Source: Lentzea tibetensis
Lineage (GTDB): Bacteria; Actinomycetota; Actinomycetes; Mycobacteriales; Pseudonocardiaceae
DNA length: 64,000 nucleotides
Reading direction: 5' to 3'
Assembly: GCF_007845675.1 (NCBI RefSeq)
Contig: NZ_VOBR01000008.1
Coordinates: 62,001 to 126,000, forward strand
Shown: positions 7,845 through 16,704 of the stretch, piece by piece
Layout of the letters: each line of letters starts with the position of its first letter
Position numbering within the stretch: position 1 is the first letter of the stretch
The notes under the pieces: generated by a model
What the model saw: the letters and a program-made list of their open reading frames with translations, nothing else
What the model was told of the DNA's origin: nothing
The model's database searches: none
Position numbers and translations under genes: made by a program

Positions 7845-8035
7845 CCGAGTGTCATGTTTAGACGGTCGGTACCCCTACGCGTGAGTAGCGTCAACGCGGC
7901 GCACACGTGGTGTCCGCGTGGGTGTCCCAAGTCGCCCCGACGGCGGTACCGACCATGTGCGCCAACAGAAATAGCGCGCAAGATACGCCGCTTTCACTAC
8001 TGAACGTGGCTTGACCGGTGCACCCGTCCGAGCCC

Positions 8036-8064
8036 TTGCTGTGACCGCCGACACGCACTACAAA
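8036..8064 (+). promoter_or_regulatory. Sigma70-type promoter for the Ms1-like RNA
   Basis: TTGCTG at 8036-8041 and TACAAA at 8059-8064 with a 17-bp spacer give a good housekeeping-type promoter, predicting a start near 8071. A second possible -35 (ttgacc, 8011) has no good -10 partner. Confidence 0.5.
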
Positions 8065-8070
8065 TGGAGG

Positions 8071-8310
8071 TGCAGACCTCCGGTCGGCCAGGGACCAGAC
8101 GAAGAGAAGTCAGGATCCACCCCGGCAGAGCTCTGTGCGCGGACTTCGAGTACCCACGCGCAGCACGCCGCGGGAGGCTTGTCGTCTAGGGCCTGCGTAC
8201 CGGGACGCCGGACGCCGAGGCCAGGGTTGTACGACACGAGTTGCACGCTTGGTAACTCGAAAGCCCGCGCTGAAGACGGCGGACCCATTCGTGGGTCCGC
8301 CGTCTGCTTG
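8071..8310 (+). ncRNA. Probable Ms1/MTS2823-type small RNA
   Basis: No protein is visible between 7845 and 8414, but the region ends in a very strong hairpin (8274-8305) far too distant to serve the HAD gene. In M. tuberculosis the abundant small RNA MTS2823 (the Ms1 RNA, which binds RNA polymerase core) lies directly downstream of Rv3661, the orthologue of the gene ending at 7844, as I recall it. Synteny, a good promoter at 8036-8064 and the terminator together support an Ms1-like RNA of roughly 240 nt. The exact ends and fold are not established. Confidence 0.55.
8274..8305 (+). terminator. 14-bp perfect hairpin with TTCG tetraloop
   Basis: AGACGGCGGACCCA (8274-8287) pairs perfectly with 8292-8305 around a TTCG loop, followed by gcttgtgtgg. 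It is a strong intrinsic terminator and most likely the 3' end of the small RNA. Confidence 0.8.
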
Positions 8311-8414
8311 TGTGGGAAAAACCCAGCACAATGCCCCCGTTGACCCGCCGCCAGTGACGTGAGTAACTTGCGAACCACGCCAGTTACCGGTGGGAAGATC
8401 ACGGGAGGCTGCAG

Positions 8415-10097
8415 GTGCGGAAACTCGCTGTCGCTCTGGTCGTGTGCACCTCGGCAGCTCTCGCTCCACCTGCCGAGGCCGACGCGGCCACGAGCGCGCT
8501 CCAACGCATGTCGCTCGAGGAGAAAGTCGGGCAGCTCTTCGTCACGTGGGTGCACGGGCAGAGTGCGAACGAACCAAACCCGAACAATATTCGGGACTTC
8601 GGCGTGAGCACCGCCGCCGAAGTCGTGAAGAAGTTCCACGTCGGCGGCGTCATCTACTTCAACAACGCCACCCGCGACAACGTCGACACCCCGAAACAGA
8701 TCGCGGCACTGTCCAACGGCCTCCAAAAGGCGAGCCGAATTCCGCTCGCCATCTCGACCGACCAGGAGATGGGTCTCGTCACCCGCATCGGTCCACCCGC
8801 AACGCAGTTCCCCGGCAACATGGCGCTCGGCGCGGGCCGTTCGACGAAGAACGCCGAGGAAGCCGCCCGCATCACCGCGACCGAACTGCGCGCGATGGGC
8901 ATCAACCAGGACTTCGCGCCGGACGCCGACGTCAACTCCAACCCGGCGAACCCCGTCATCGGCGTACGCAGCTACTCGAGCGACCCGAAGCTCGCGGCCG
9001 AACTGGTCGCGGCCCAGGTCAAGGGCTACGAGCAGAAGATGTTCTCGCCGAACGCGGTGGCCGCGACGGCCAAGCACTTCCCCGGTCACGGCGACACCAA
9101 GGACGACAGCCACACCTCGCTCCCGGTCGTGAACCGCACCGTCGAGGAGTGGCGCAAGATCGACGCACCGCCGTTCAAGGCCGCCATCCGGGCGGGCGTC
9201 GACTCGATCATGACCGCGCACATCCAGACGCCGAAGATCGACCCGACAGGCGAGCCGTCGACGCTGTCCCACCGCGTCGTCACCGGCCTGCTCCGCGAGG
9301 AACTGCGCTACGACGGCGTGATCATCACCGACGCGCTGGAGATGGCGGGCGTGCGGAAGCTGCACACGGACGCCGAGATCCCCGTGCTGGCACTGAAAGC
9401 GGGCGTCGACCAGCTGCTCATGCCGGTCGACCTCAACCTGGCGATCAACAGCGTCGTCGCGGCGGTCCGCAGCGGCGAGCTCACCGAACGCCGCATCGAC
9501 CAGAGCGTGTTCCGCGTGCTGAAGATGAAGTTCCTGCGCGGCATCCTGTCCGCCGGCCCGGTCGACGAGAACGTCGTGGTCGGCACGAAGCCGCACCTCG
9601 AAGCAGCACAACGCATCGCCGATCGCACCATCACCGCGGTCCGCAACGACGGCAACGTCCTCCCGTTCCAACCGAAGAAGGCACTCGTCGTCGGCACCAG
9701 CGACGTCCCGGCGACCGCGCTCGCCACCAGGCTCAACGCGGCCAAGCAGGTCACCGCGGTGAACCCGACGGCCGCTCAGATACAAGCGGCGGTCAACGCG
9801 GCCACCGACTCCGACGCGATCGTCGTCCTCACCAACGGGCTCACCCAAGCGACGCGCCCCGGTCAGAAGGAACTGCTGAACCGCCTGCTGGCCACCGGAA
9901 AACCCGTCGTCGCGGTCGCCACGGGCGTCCCGTACGACGTCGCGCACAACGCACCCGTCTGGCTCGCCACGTACTCCACGACCGGCCCCGGCATCGAGGC
10001 ACTGGCCAAAGTCCTGCTGGGCCAGGCGAAACCACAGGGCAAGCTCCCCGTGGACGTGCCGGGCGCCTACCCCTTCGGCCACGGACTGAGCTGGTGA
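8415..10097 (+). CDS. nagZ: Secreted beta-N-acetylglucosaminidase, glycoside hydrolase family 3 (NagZ type)
   Basis: 560 residues, GTG start with a signal peptide (about 1-25, ending AEADA). The GH3 barrel carries the NagZ signature KHFPGHGDTKDDSH (about 222-235), whose Asp-His dyad is the general acid/base, and ITDALEMAG with the nucleophile Asp. A second domain follows, as in B. subtilis NagZ (two-domain, secreted) rather than the short E. coli enzyme. It releases GlcNAc from muropeptides. The stop overlaps the possible GTG of namZ, so the two are coupled. Confidence 0.88.
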   Translation: MRKLAVALVVCTSAALAPPAEADAATSALQRMSLEEKVGQLFVTWVHGQSANEPNPNNIRDFGVSTAAEVVKKFHVGGVIYFNNATRDNVDTPKQIAALSNGLQKASRIPLAISTDQEMGLVTRIGPPATQFPGNMALGAGRSTKNAEEAARITATELRAMGINQDFAPDADVNSNPANPVIGVRSYSSDPKLAAELVAAQVKGYEQKMFSPNAVAATAKHFPGHGDTKDDSHTSLPVVNRTVEEWRKIDAPPFKAAIRAGVDSIMTAHIQTPKIDPTGEPSTLSHRVVTGLLREELRYDGVIITDALEMAGVRKLHTDAEIPVLALKAGVDQLLMPVDLNLAINSVVAAVRSGELTERRIDQSVFRVLKMKFLRGILSAGPVDENVVVGTKPHLEAAQRIADRTITAVRNDGNVLPFQPKKALVVGTSDVPATALATRLNAAKQVTAVNPTAAQIQAAVNAATDSDAIVVLTNGLTQATRPGQKELLNRLLATGKPVVAVATGVPYDVAHNAPVWLATYSTTGPGIEALAKVLLGQAKPQGKLPVDVPGAYPFGHGLSW

Positions 10098-10099
10098 CC

Positions 10100-11329
10100 A
10101 TGGACCGCAGACAGCTGCTCACCGCGGGAGCGCTCGCAGTTCCCGCACTCGCGATCACCGGCACCGCACAGGCGAGCCGAGGAGTCACCACCGGCGCCGA
10201 ACAACTCGCCAAGGACGGCTGGAGCAGGCTCAAGGGCCGCAAGGTCGGCGTGCTCACCAACCCCACCGGGACGCTGAAAGACCAGACCCACATCGTCGAC
10301 TCGATGGTCGCCGCCGGAGTGCGCCCGCAGGCCGTTTTCGGCCCGGAGCACGGTTTCCGCGGCACCGCGCAGGCCGGCGGCTCGGAGGGCGACTACCTCG
10401 ACCCGCGCACCCAGCTCCCGGTCTACGACGCGTACGGCGCCAACGCCACGAAGCTCGCAGGCATGGTCACCAAGGCGGGCGTCGACACCGTCGTCTTCGA
10501 CATCGCGGACGTCGGCGCGCGCTTCTACACCTACATCTGGTCGATGTACACGGCGATGCAGGCAGCCGCGATCACCAAGGCGGGTTTCGTCGTGCTGGAC
10601 CGCCCGAACCCGGTCGGCGGCACCGCGAAGGGCCCGCAGCTCGACCCCGCGTACGCGACAGGTGTGGGCAAGAAACCCGTTGTGCAGCAACACGGCATGA
10701 CCATCGGCGAGCTCGCACGGTTCTACAACCAGGAGTTCCTGCCGACCGACGGCGGCGCGGTGCAGCAGCTCGAGGTCGTCAACGTCCGGGGCTGGCGGCG
10801 CGACCAGCTCGACACCGGCCTGCCGTGGATCCCGCCGAGCCCCAACATGCCCACCCAGGACACCGCGCTCGTCTACCCCGGCACGTGCCTGTTCGAGGGC
10901 ACGGTGTTCTCCGAGGGACGCGGCACCACGCGCCCGTTCGAGACGATCGGCGCGCCGGACCTGGACTGGCGCTGGGCCGAGAAGCTGAACTCGCTGGACC
11001 TCGAGGGCGTCCGCTTCCGCGAGACGTACTTCGCGCCGACGTTCAACAAGTTCCAGGGCAAGACCTGCGGCGGCGTCGCGCTCCAGGTCACCGACCCGCA
11101 CGCATTCGACGCCGTCCGCGCGGGCGTCGCCATGATCGTCACCGCGAAAGCCCTGTACCCGAACCTCTTCGCGTGGCGACCGGACAACTGGATCGACAAG
11201 CTCAGCGGCTCGGACCGGCTGCGCAAGATGGTCGACACCGGTGCGAGCACCGACGACGTCGTCAACGCGTGGCAGGACGAGCTCAAGCAGTTCCGCCGCA
11301 CCCGCCTGCCCTACCTGCGCTACCGGTGA
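10100..11329 (+). CDS. namZ: Exo-beta-N-acetylmuramidase NamZ (DUF1343), Tat-exported
   Basis: 409 residues from ATG 10100; a GTG two codons upstream (10094) overlapping the nagZ stop is an alternative start. The leader MDRRQLLTAGALAVPAL is a twin-arginine signal. The DUF1343 fold is recognised by VGVLTNPTG, FGPEHGFRG with the conserved Glu, and a Pro-rich SPNMPT segment. NamZ removes MurNAc from the non-reducing ends of glycan and works in sequence with NagZ. The nagZ-namZ-amiE order parallels the B. subtilis muropeptide-recovery cluster. Confidence 0.88.
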   Translation: MDRRQLLTAGALAVPALAITGTAQASRGVTTGAEQLAKDGWSRLKGRKVGVLTNPTGTLKDQTHIVDSMVAAGVRPQAVFGPEHGFRGTAQAGGSEGDYLDPRTQLPVYDAYGANATKLAGMVTKAGVDTVVFDIADVGARFYTYIWSMYTAMQAAAITKAGFVVLDRPNPVGGTAKGPQLDPAYATGVGKKPVVQQHGMTIGELARFYNQEFLPTDGGAVQQLEVVNVRGWRRDQLDTGLPWIPPSPNMPTQDTALVYPGTCLFEGTVFSEGRGTTRPFETIGAPDLDWRWAEKLNSLDLEGVRFRETYFAPTFNKFQGKTCGGVALQVTDPHAFDAVRAGVAMIVTAKALYPNLFAWRPDNWIDKLSGSDRLRKMVDTGASTDDVVNAWQDELKQFRRTRLPYLRYR

Positions 11330-11336
11330 GGACCCG

Positions 11337-12938
11337 ATGCGAATCCCTGCACTCGCCGCACTGTCAGCCGTCCTGCTCGTGACCGCCCCCGCCAGCGCCG
11401 ACACCGCGACCGGCCGCTTCGACCGCCCGCAGCAGGGCTTCGCCGCGCCGAACACGGTGCTGCACAAGGCGGTCCCGGACAGCGTCGGGCTGGACCCGAA
11501 GCCGATCGACGACGCGCTGCGGCAGATCCAGAACTACACGCGCACCCAGCCGCGTCCGTTGTTCTCCGGCGCGGTCACGATGCTCGTGCACGACGGCGCG
11601 ATCGTCACGCACGACGCGACCGGCTGGGCGGTGCGCTACGCCAACGCCACCACCGAGCTGCCGGAAGCCCAGCGCGTCCCGATGGCGCCCGACACGATCT
11701 TCGACATGGCGTCGATCTCGAAGCTGTTCACGTCGATCGCCGTGATGCGCGAGGTCGAGGCGGGCCGGGTCGACATCGACCAGCCGGTGTCGCGCTACCT
11801 GCCGGAGTTCGGCGTCAACGGCAAGGCGGACATCACCGTCAAGCAGCTGCTGACCCACACGTCCGGCCTGGAGCCGTTCATCCCGCTGTGGAAGCTGTAC
11901 CCGGACGTGCCGTCGCGCATCAAGGCCGTGATGGACGTGAAGCCGAAGTCCACGCCCGGCACCACCTACGTGTACTCGGACCTGAACCTGATCACGCTGG
12001 GAGAGCTGGTCAAGCGGGTCAGCGGCAAGCCGCTCGACGTGCTGGTGCGCGAGGGCGTCACGCAGCCGCTGACCATGAAGGACACCGGCTACAACCCGCC
12101 GGCGAGCAAGCTGGACCGCATCGCGGCCACGGAGTTCCAGTCGAACCCGAACCGCGGCATCGTGCGCGGCTCGGTGCACGACGAGAACGCGTGGTCGCTC
12201 GGCGGCGTCGCGGGCCACGCGGGTGTCTTCTCGACGGCGAACGACCTCGCCAAGCTCGGCCAGGCCGTGCTGAACGGCGGAACGCACGCGGGACAACGGA
12301 TCCTGAGCCGCCAGTCGGTCGAGCTGATGCTCACGAACTTCAACCACCAGTTCCCCGACAACGCCCACGGTCTCGGGTTCGAGCTCGACCAGCGCTGGTA
12401 CATGGGCCAGCTGGCCTCACCGGGAACGGCCGGGCACACCGGGTTCACCGGCACGTCGCTGGTGATCGACCGGGCGTCGCGCTCGATCGCGATCCTGCTG
12501 ACCAACCGCGTCCACCCGAGCCGCGACTGGGGCACGATCAACCCGGCCCGCCGGGTCGCGGCCGACGGGCTCGCCAAGGCGCTCGCGGTGAAGGCACCCG
12601 GCGGCGGCTACTCGTTCACGCCGACGCGCTCCGGCGGCACGCTCAGCACCCCGGACCTGCCCGCGCACGCCAAGAAGATCGAGTTCGACGCGCTCGTCGA
12701 CCTCGAGCCGGGCGACGAGGTCGTCGTGGGCGACAAGACCCTGCAGGGGTACGGGAAACGCCGCTGGCAGCACGTCGTCATCGACACCACCGCGCCGAAG
12801 CTGACCTTCACCTACACGAAGACGGGCCAGTACGGCGGGCGCGGCGTGTTCGTCGCGAACCTGCGGATCACCGATCACACCGGCCTGCTGTACGACGGCG
12901 ACCCGATCGCGGACGGCTGGTCAGCAGTGCTCCGCTAA
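11337..12938 (+). CDS. Serine hydrolase of the beta-lactamase/AmiE-like family, exported
   Basis: 533 residues from ATG 11337, with tgagga just upstream and a signal peptide ending near PASADT. The class C/PBP-like fold is seen from the SxxK motif SISK (about 123-126), the YSDLN motif, and the HTG triad element in AGHTGFTG. In B. subtilis the equivalent gene in the nagZ-namZ cluster is AmiE, an N-acetylmuramoyl-L-alanine amidase; that role is likely here. A C-terminal beta-rich domain of about 120 residues follows the hydrolase. It overlaps the convergent pdxR-like gene by 18 bp. Confidence 0.75.
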   Translation: MRIPALAALSAVLLVTAPASADTATGRFDRPQQGFAAPNTVLHKAVPDSVGLDPKPIDDALRQIQNYTRTQPRPLFSGAVTMLVHDGAIVTHDATGWAVRYANATTELPEAQRVPMAPDTIFDMASISKLFTSIAVMREVEAGRVDIDQPVSRYLPEFGVNGKADITVKQLLTHTSGLEPFIPLWKLYPDVPSRIKAVMDVKPKSTPGTTYVYSDLNLITLGELVKRVSGKPLDVLVREGVTQPLTMKDTGYNPPASKLDRIAATEFQSNPNRGIVRGSVHDENAWSLGGVAGHAGVFSTANDLAKLGQAVLNGGTHAGQRILSRQSVELMLTNFNHQFPDNAHGLGFELDQRWYMGQLASPGTAGHTGFTGTSLVIDRASRSIAILLTNRVHPSRDWGTINPARRVAADGLAKALAVKAPGGGYSFTPTRSGGTLSTPDLPAHAKKIEFDALVDLEPGDEVVVGDKTLQGYGKRRWQHVVIDTTAPKLTFTYTKTGQYGGRGVFVANLRITDHTGLLYDGDPIADGWSAVLR

Positions 12939-14285
12939 CACCCTGCGCAGCAACGGCAGCGCCCGCGGGAACGCGGGCGCGCCGAAGCTCAGCACCACGC
13001 CGTCGCGATCCCACGGCACGTCCGGGTGGCGGAACTCGCCGAGGCCGACCACGCCGACGCCCACCTCCAGCGCCGCGTCGAGCACGCGCCGCTCACCACC
13101 GGGCGGAAGCTCCAGCACCGCGTGCAGGCCTGCGGGGATGCCGGGCACGCGCAGGTGCGGCTGGAGCGCGGACACCAGCTGGTCGCGCCGCTCCCGGTAG
13201 TGCTGCCGCATCCGCCGGACGTGCGTGTCGTACGCACCGCTCGCGACGAAGTCCGCCATGGTCAGCTGGTCGAGCGCACTGGCGTACTGCTCGCGGTCGC
13301 CCTTCTCCGCGACCGCGGCGTCGACCAGGTGACCGGGCAGCACCATCCAGCCCATCCGCAGCGCGGGCGACAACGACTTGCTGGCCGACCCCAGGTACAC
13401 CACCCGCTCGGGGTCGAGGCCCTGCACCGCGCCGACCGGGTCGCGGTCGTAGCGGAACTCACCGTCGTAGTCGTCCTCCAGCACCAGCCCGTCGACCGAC
13501 CGCGCCCACTCCACCGCCGCGGCGCGCCGCCACGGGTGCAGCGGACCTCCGAGCGGGAACTGGTGCGCGGGCGTCAGCAGCGCGGCCGCCACGTCCGGGA
13601 GCTCCTCGACGCGCATCCCCGCTTCGTCGACCCGCACCGGCACGGTCGACGACAGCAGCCCGCGGTGGAAGTCGAGTCCGTACGACTCGACCGCGAACGG
13701 CCCCGGCAGCAGCGTGTTCAGCAACCGCAACGAGTGCGCGGTGCCGGACACGATCACGATCCGCTCCGGGTCGGCCCGCACGCCGCGCGCCCGTGCGAGG
13801 TACTCGGCGAGCGCGACGCGCAGCTCGATCCGGCCGCGCGGGTCGCCGGGCCCGAACGCGTCGGTCGGCGCGGCCGTGAGCGCCCGCCGCGCGGACCTGA
13901 GCCACGCCGTCCTCGGGAACAGCGCGATGTCCGGTGTCGACGGCGTCAGGTCGAGCACGGCAGGCGCCGCGACCGCCGGGCGTGCGGGTGAAGCGGGCGG
14001 GCGCACCCGTTGCGCGACGCGGGTTCCCGAGCCGTGCCGCGCGGTCAGCCAGCCCTCGGCCACCAGCTCGTCGTAGGCGGCGGCCACGGTGTTGCGCGCG
14101 ATCCCCAGATCCAGCGCCAGCGCCCGTGACGAGGGCAGCCGCGTGCCCGGTGCGAGCCGGGCGGACCGGATGGCCTCGCGCAACGACCGCGTCAGCCGGG
14201 CCCGCACACCGCCTGGTCCGGACACGTCCAGGTAGAAGTCGCTGCCGAAAGTGGCCCAAGATTCCACGCTGCAAGTGCACCACAT
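12921..14285 (-). CDS. MocR/PdxR-type regulator (GntR HTH fused to class I aminotransferase domain)
   Basis: 454 residues. The GntR-type winged helix covers about 25-90 (LPSSRALALDLGIARNTVAAAY), followed by an aminotransferase-like domain with the PLP-binding lysine in YLGSASKSLSP. MocR proteins sense PLP or related ligands. No pdxST genes are nearby, so the target may be the divergent AhpD-like gene 32 bp away. The start at 14285 lies inside an inverted repeat; a GTG at 14267 is an alternative. Confidence 0.82.
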   Translation of the reverse strand: MWCTCSVESWATFGSDFYLDVSGPGGVRARLTRSLREAIRSARLAPGTRLPSSRALALDLGIARNTVAAAYDELVAEGWLTARHGSGTRVAQRVRPPASPARPAVAAPAVLDLTPSTPDIALFPRTAWLRSARRALTAAPTDAFGPGDPRGRIELRVALAEYLARARGVRADPERIVIVSGTAHSLRLLNTLLPGPFAVESYGLDFHRGLLSSTVPVRVDEAGMRVEELPDVAAALLTPAHQFPLGGPLHPWRRAAAVEWARSVDGLVLEDDYDGEFRYDRDPVGAVQGLDPERVVYLGSASKSLSPALRMGWMVLPGHLVDAAVAEKGDREQYASALDQLTMADFVASGAYDTHVRRMRQHYRERRDQLVSALQPHLRVPGIPAGLHAVLELPPGGERRVLDAALEVGVGVVGLGEFRHPDVPWDRDGVVLSFGAPAFPRALPLLRRVLAEHC

Positions 14286-14296
14286 GTTGGGCCACT
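14250..14296. promoter_or_regulatory. Inverted repeat over the pdxR-like/AhpD-like divergent start region
   Basis: AGTGGCCCAA (14250-14259) and TTGGGCCACT (14287-14296) form a perfect 10-bp inverted repeat with a 27-bp spacer. It covers the start codon of the MocR gene and lies 22 bp before the AhpD-like gene. Widely spaced repeats of this kind fit MocR dimers. Confidence 0.5.
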
Positions 14297-14317
14297 CACC
14301 GGCATAGCGTTCTTCTC

Positions 14318-14758
14318 ATGACACGCATGGACCTCGCCAAGAACGCCAAGGACTTCTACCGCGCCATGATCGCGCTCGACACCGCCGCGAGCGCGGGCGT
14401 CGACCCGGTGCTCGCCGAGCTCGTCAAGATCAGGGCGAGCCAAATCAACCACTGCGCGTACTGCCTGAACATGCACACCGTCGACGCCAGGAACGCGGGC
14501 GAGACCGAGGCGCGGATCTACCTGCTGAGCGCGTGGGAGGAGGCGGGCGACGTCTACACCGAACGGGAGAAAGCGGCGCTGCGGCTCACCGAATCGGTGA
14601 CGGTGCTGACGGACGGCTTCGTGCCCGACGAGGTGTATGCGGAGGCGGCCAAGCAGTTCGACGACCACGAGCTCGCGCAGCTCATCGCGTTGATCATCAC
14701 CATCAACGCGTGGAACCGAATCGCGGTCAGCACGAGGAAGACTCCCAACGTCCGGTGA
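14318..14758 (+). CDS. AhpD-like carboxymuconolactone decarboxylase family protein
   Basis: 146 residues. The all-helical AhpD fold is recognised by HCAYCLNMHT (about 46-55), whose CxxC pair is the redox centre, preceded by ELVKIRASQIN. Likely an alkylhydroperoxidase-type thiol peroxidase partner. The gene diverges from the MocR regulator and shares its operator. Confidence 0.85.
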   Translation: MTRMDLAKNAKDFYRAMIALDTAASAGVDPVLAELVKIRASQINHCAYCLNMHTVDARNAGETEARIYLLSAWEEAGDVYTEREKAALRLTESVTVLTDGFVPDEVYAEAAKQFDDHELAQLIALIITINAWNRIAVSTRKTPNVR

Positions 14759-14840
14759 CCTTCTGTCGACACGCCGTGAGGAAATGTCCCCATCGGGGTG
14801 ACTTTGGGACACAGTTGGGGTGAGTTCCGCCCACTGTCCG

Positions 14841-14869
14841 TTGACCCCCAGGGTGGCGGTTAGTAAGTT
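14841..14869 (+). promoter_or_regulatory. Promoter of murR, probably giving a leaderless mRNA
   Basis: TTGACC (14841-14846), a 17-bp spacer and TAAGTT (14864-14869) predict a transcription start at about 14876, which is the GTG start codon itself. Leaderless mRNAs are common in actinomycetes. The region just upstream (14786-14830) is rich in gtcccc/ggggtga motifs that could serve as operator. Confidence 0.5.
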
Positions 14870-14875
14870 TCCCAC

Positions 14876-15796
14876 GTGTCCACAGAATCCAGTGCCGAGT
14901 CCAGCCCCCTGGTGAAGATCCGGTCGCTGCTGCCGGGCCTCGCCCGTGCGGAGCAGCGGGTGGCGAAGGTGGTGCTCGAGAACCCCGGCACGGTTGCTCA
15001 CCGCAGCATCACCGAGGTCGCCGAGCAGGCTGGCACGAGTGAGACGACGGTGACGCGCTTCTGCAAGGCGATCGGCGTCGGCGGCTACCCGGAGCTGCGC
15101 ATCGCGCTCGCCGCCGACACGGCCCGCAGCGCCGCCCGTTCCAACCAGGACATGGGCGGCGACATCGGCCCCGGCGACGACCTGCGCCAGGTCGTCGGCA
15201 AGGTCGCGTTCGCCGACGCCCGCGCGGTCGAGGAGACGGCCGAGCAGCTCGACGTCGAGTCGCTGCAGAAGGTCGTCGACGCGATCGCCGGCGCGCGGCG
15301 GGTCGACGCCTACGGGTTCGGCGCGAGTGCGTTCGTCGCGTTCGACCTGCAGCAGAAGCTGCACCGCATCGGCCGCACCTGCTTCGCGTGGAACGACACG
15401 CACGTCGCGCTGACGTCGGCCGCCGTGCTGACCAGCGAGGACGTCGCGGTCGGCATCTCGCACACCGGCTCGACCGCGGAGACCGTCGAGGCGCTGCGGA
15501 TCGCGCGCGAGCACGGTGCGACGACGGTGGCGCTGACGAACTTCCCGCGGTCACCGATCACCGAGGTCGCGGACCACGTGCTGACCACGGCCGCGCGCGA
15601 GACGACGTTCCGCTCCGGTGCGATGGCCAGCAGGATCGCGCAGCTCACGGTCATCGACTGCCTGTTCATCGGCGTCGCGCAGCGGCACGTCGACTCGGCG
15701 AAGACGGCGCTCGAGGCCACCTACTCCGCGGTGTCCGGGCACCGGCTCGGCGCGAGACCGGATGGAAGGCGCCGACAGCGGGAGAGCAGTAAATGA
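14876..15796 (+). CDS. murR: RpiR-family regulator (MurR-like)
   Basis: 306 residues. N-terminal RpiR HTH (about 20-75: SITEVAEQAGTSETTVTRFCKAIG), then a SIS sugar-phosphate-binding domain (about 125-270) with ISHTGSTAETVEAL. The stop overlaps the ATG of murQ (ATGA). MurR represses murQ and is released by MurNAc-6-phosphate in E. coli; the pairing suggests the same here. Confidence 0.82.
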   Translation: MSTESSAESSPLVKIRSLLPGLARAEQRVAKVVLENPGTVAHRSITEVAEQAGTSETTVTRFCKAIGVGGYPELRIALAADTARSAARSNQDMGGDIGPGDDLRQVVGKVAFADARAVEETAEQLDVESLQKVVDAIAGARRVDAYGFGASAFVAFDLQQKLHRIGRTCFAWNDTHVALTSAAVLTSEDVAVGISHTGSTAETVEALRIAREHGATTVALTNFPRSPITEVADHVLTTAARETTFRSGAMASRIAQLTVIDCLFIGVAQRHVDSAKTALEATYSAVSGHRLGARPDGRRRQRESSK

Positions 15797-16704
15797 CCTC
15801 CCCCCGGAACGGTGTGGCGGTGCGCGTGGAGTCTCCGACAGAACAGCGGAACCCGCGGACCGTCGACATCGACCGGGTGTCCACGCTGGAAGTGCTCAGA
15901 CTGATCAACGACGAGGACAGCACGGTGCCCGCCGCGGTCGCGGCGGTGCTGCCGGAGCTGGCCCGCGCGGTCGACCTCGCGGTCGCCGCACTGCGGTCCG
16001 GCGGCCGCGTGCACTACGTCGGAGCAGGCACGTCCGGCAGGCTCGCGACGCTCGACGCGGCGGAGCTGGTGCCGACGTTCAACACACCGCCGGACTGGTT
16101 CCTCGCGCACCACGCGGGCGGGTCCGAGGCGCTGGTGCGGGCGATGGAGGACGTCGAGGACCACTCCGGCGCCACCCAGATCCGCACGGCCGCGACGGCC
16201 GATGACGTCGTGCTCGGCATCACCGCGTCCGGGCGCACGCCGTTCGTGATCGGCGCGCTGGAAGAGGCCCGTTCGATGGGCGCGCGGACCGTGCTCGTGT
16301 CGAACAACGCGACCGTGCCGACCGAGGTGGACGTGCTGGTCGCGTTGGACACCGGGCCGGAGGCGATCGCGGGCTCCACCCGGATGAAGGCCGGTTCGTC
16401 GCAGAAGCTGGTGCTCACCGCGTTCTCGTCGGCCGTGATGATCAAGCTCGGCCGGACGTACTCGAACCTCATGGTCAGCATGCGCGCGACGAACGCGAAG
16501 CTGCGCGGCCGGACCGTGCGGATACTGGGCGAGGCGACCGGGCTCGGCGAGCAGGAGTGCCTGCAGGCGCTGGCCGAGGCGAGCGGTGACCTGAAGGTGG
16601 CGCTCGTGCACCTGCTGTCCGGCGCGCCGACCGCCCGTGCCGCCGAGGCGCTGACCTCGTCGAACGGCCACGTGCGCAACGCTCTGGTCGCGCTAGCCGG
16701 GTAG
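15793..16704 (+). CDS. murQ: N-acetylmuramic acid 6-phosphate etherase MurQ
   Basis: 303 residues. SIS-domain etherase with the signature VHYVGAGTSGRLATLDAAEL (about 74-93), the catalytic Glu region MEDVEDH, and GPEAIAGSTRMKAGSSQK (about 195-212). It cleaves the lactyl ether of MurNAc-6-P to GlcNAc-6-P. No MurP phosphotransferase or MurNAc kinase is visible nearby, so the phosphorylated substrate must come from elsewhere. It overlaps the convergent lrp gene by 12 bp. Confidence 0.93.
   Translation: MTSPRNGVAVRVESPTEQRNPRTVDIDRVSTLEVLRLINDEDSTVPAAVAAVLPELARAVDLAVAALRSGGRVHYVGAGTSGRLATLDAAELVPTFNTPPDWFLAHHAGGSEALVRAMEDVEDHSGATQIRTAATADDVVLGITASGRTPFVIGALEEARSMGARTVLVSNNATVPTEVDVLVALDTGPEAIAGSTRMKAGSSQKLVLTAFSSAVMIKLGRTYSNLMVSMRATNAKLRGRTVRILGEATGLGEQECLQALAEASGDLKVALVHLLSGAPTARAAEALTSSNGHVRNALVALAG

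Noticed and set aside
8020-8310. RNase P RNA, tmRNA or 6C RNA in the gene-free stretch
   Set aside because: The conserved core motifs of these RNAs (gaggaaagtccgg, the tRNA-like ends, C-rich loops) are not present.
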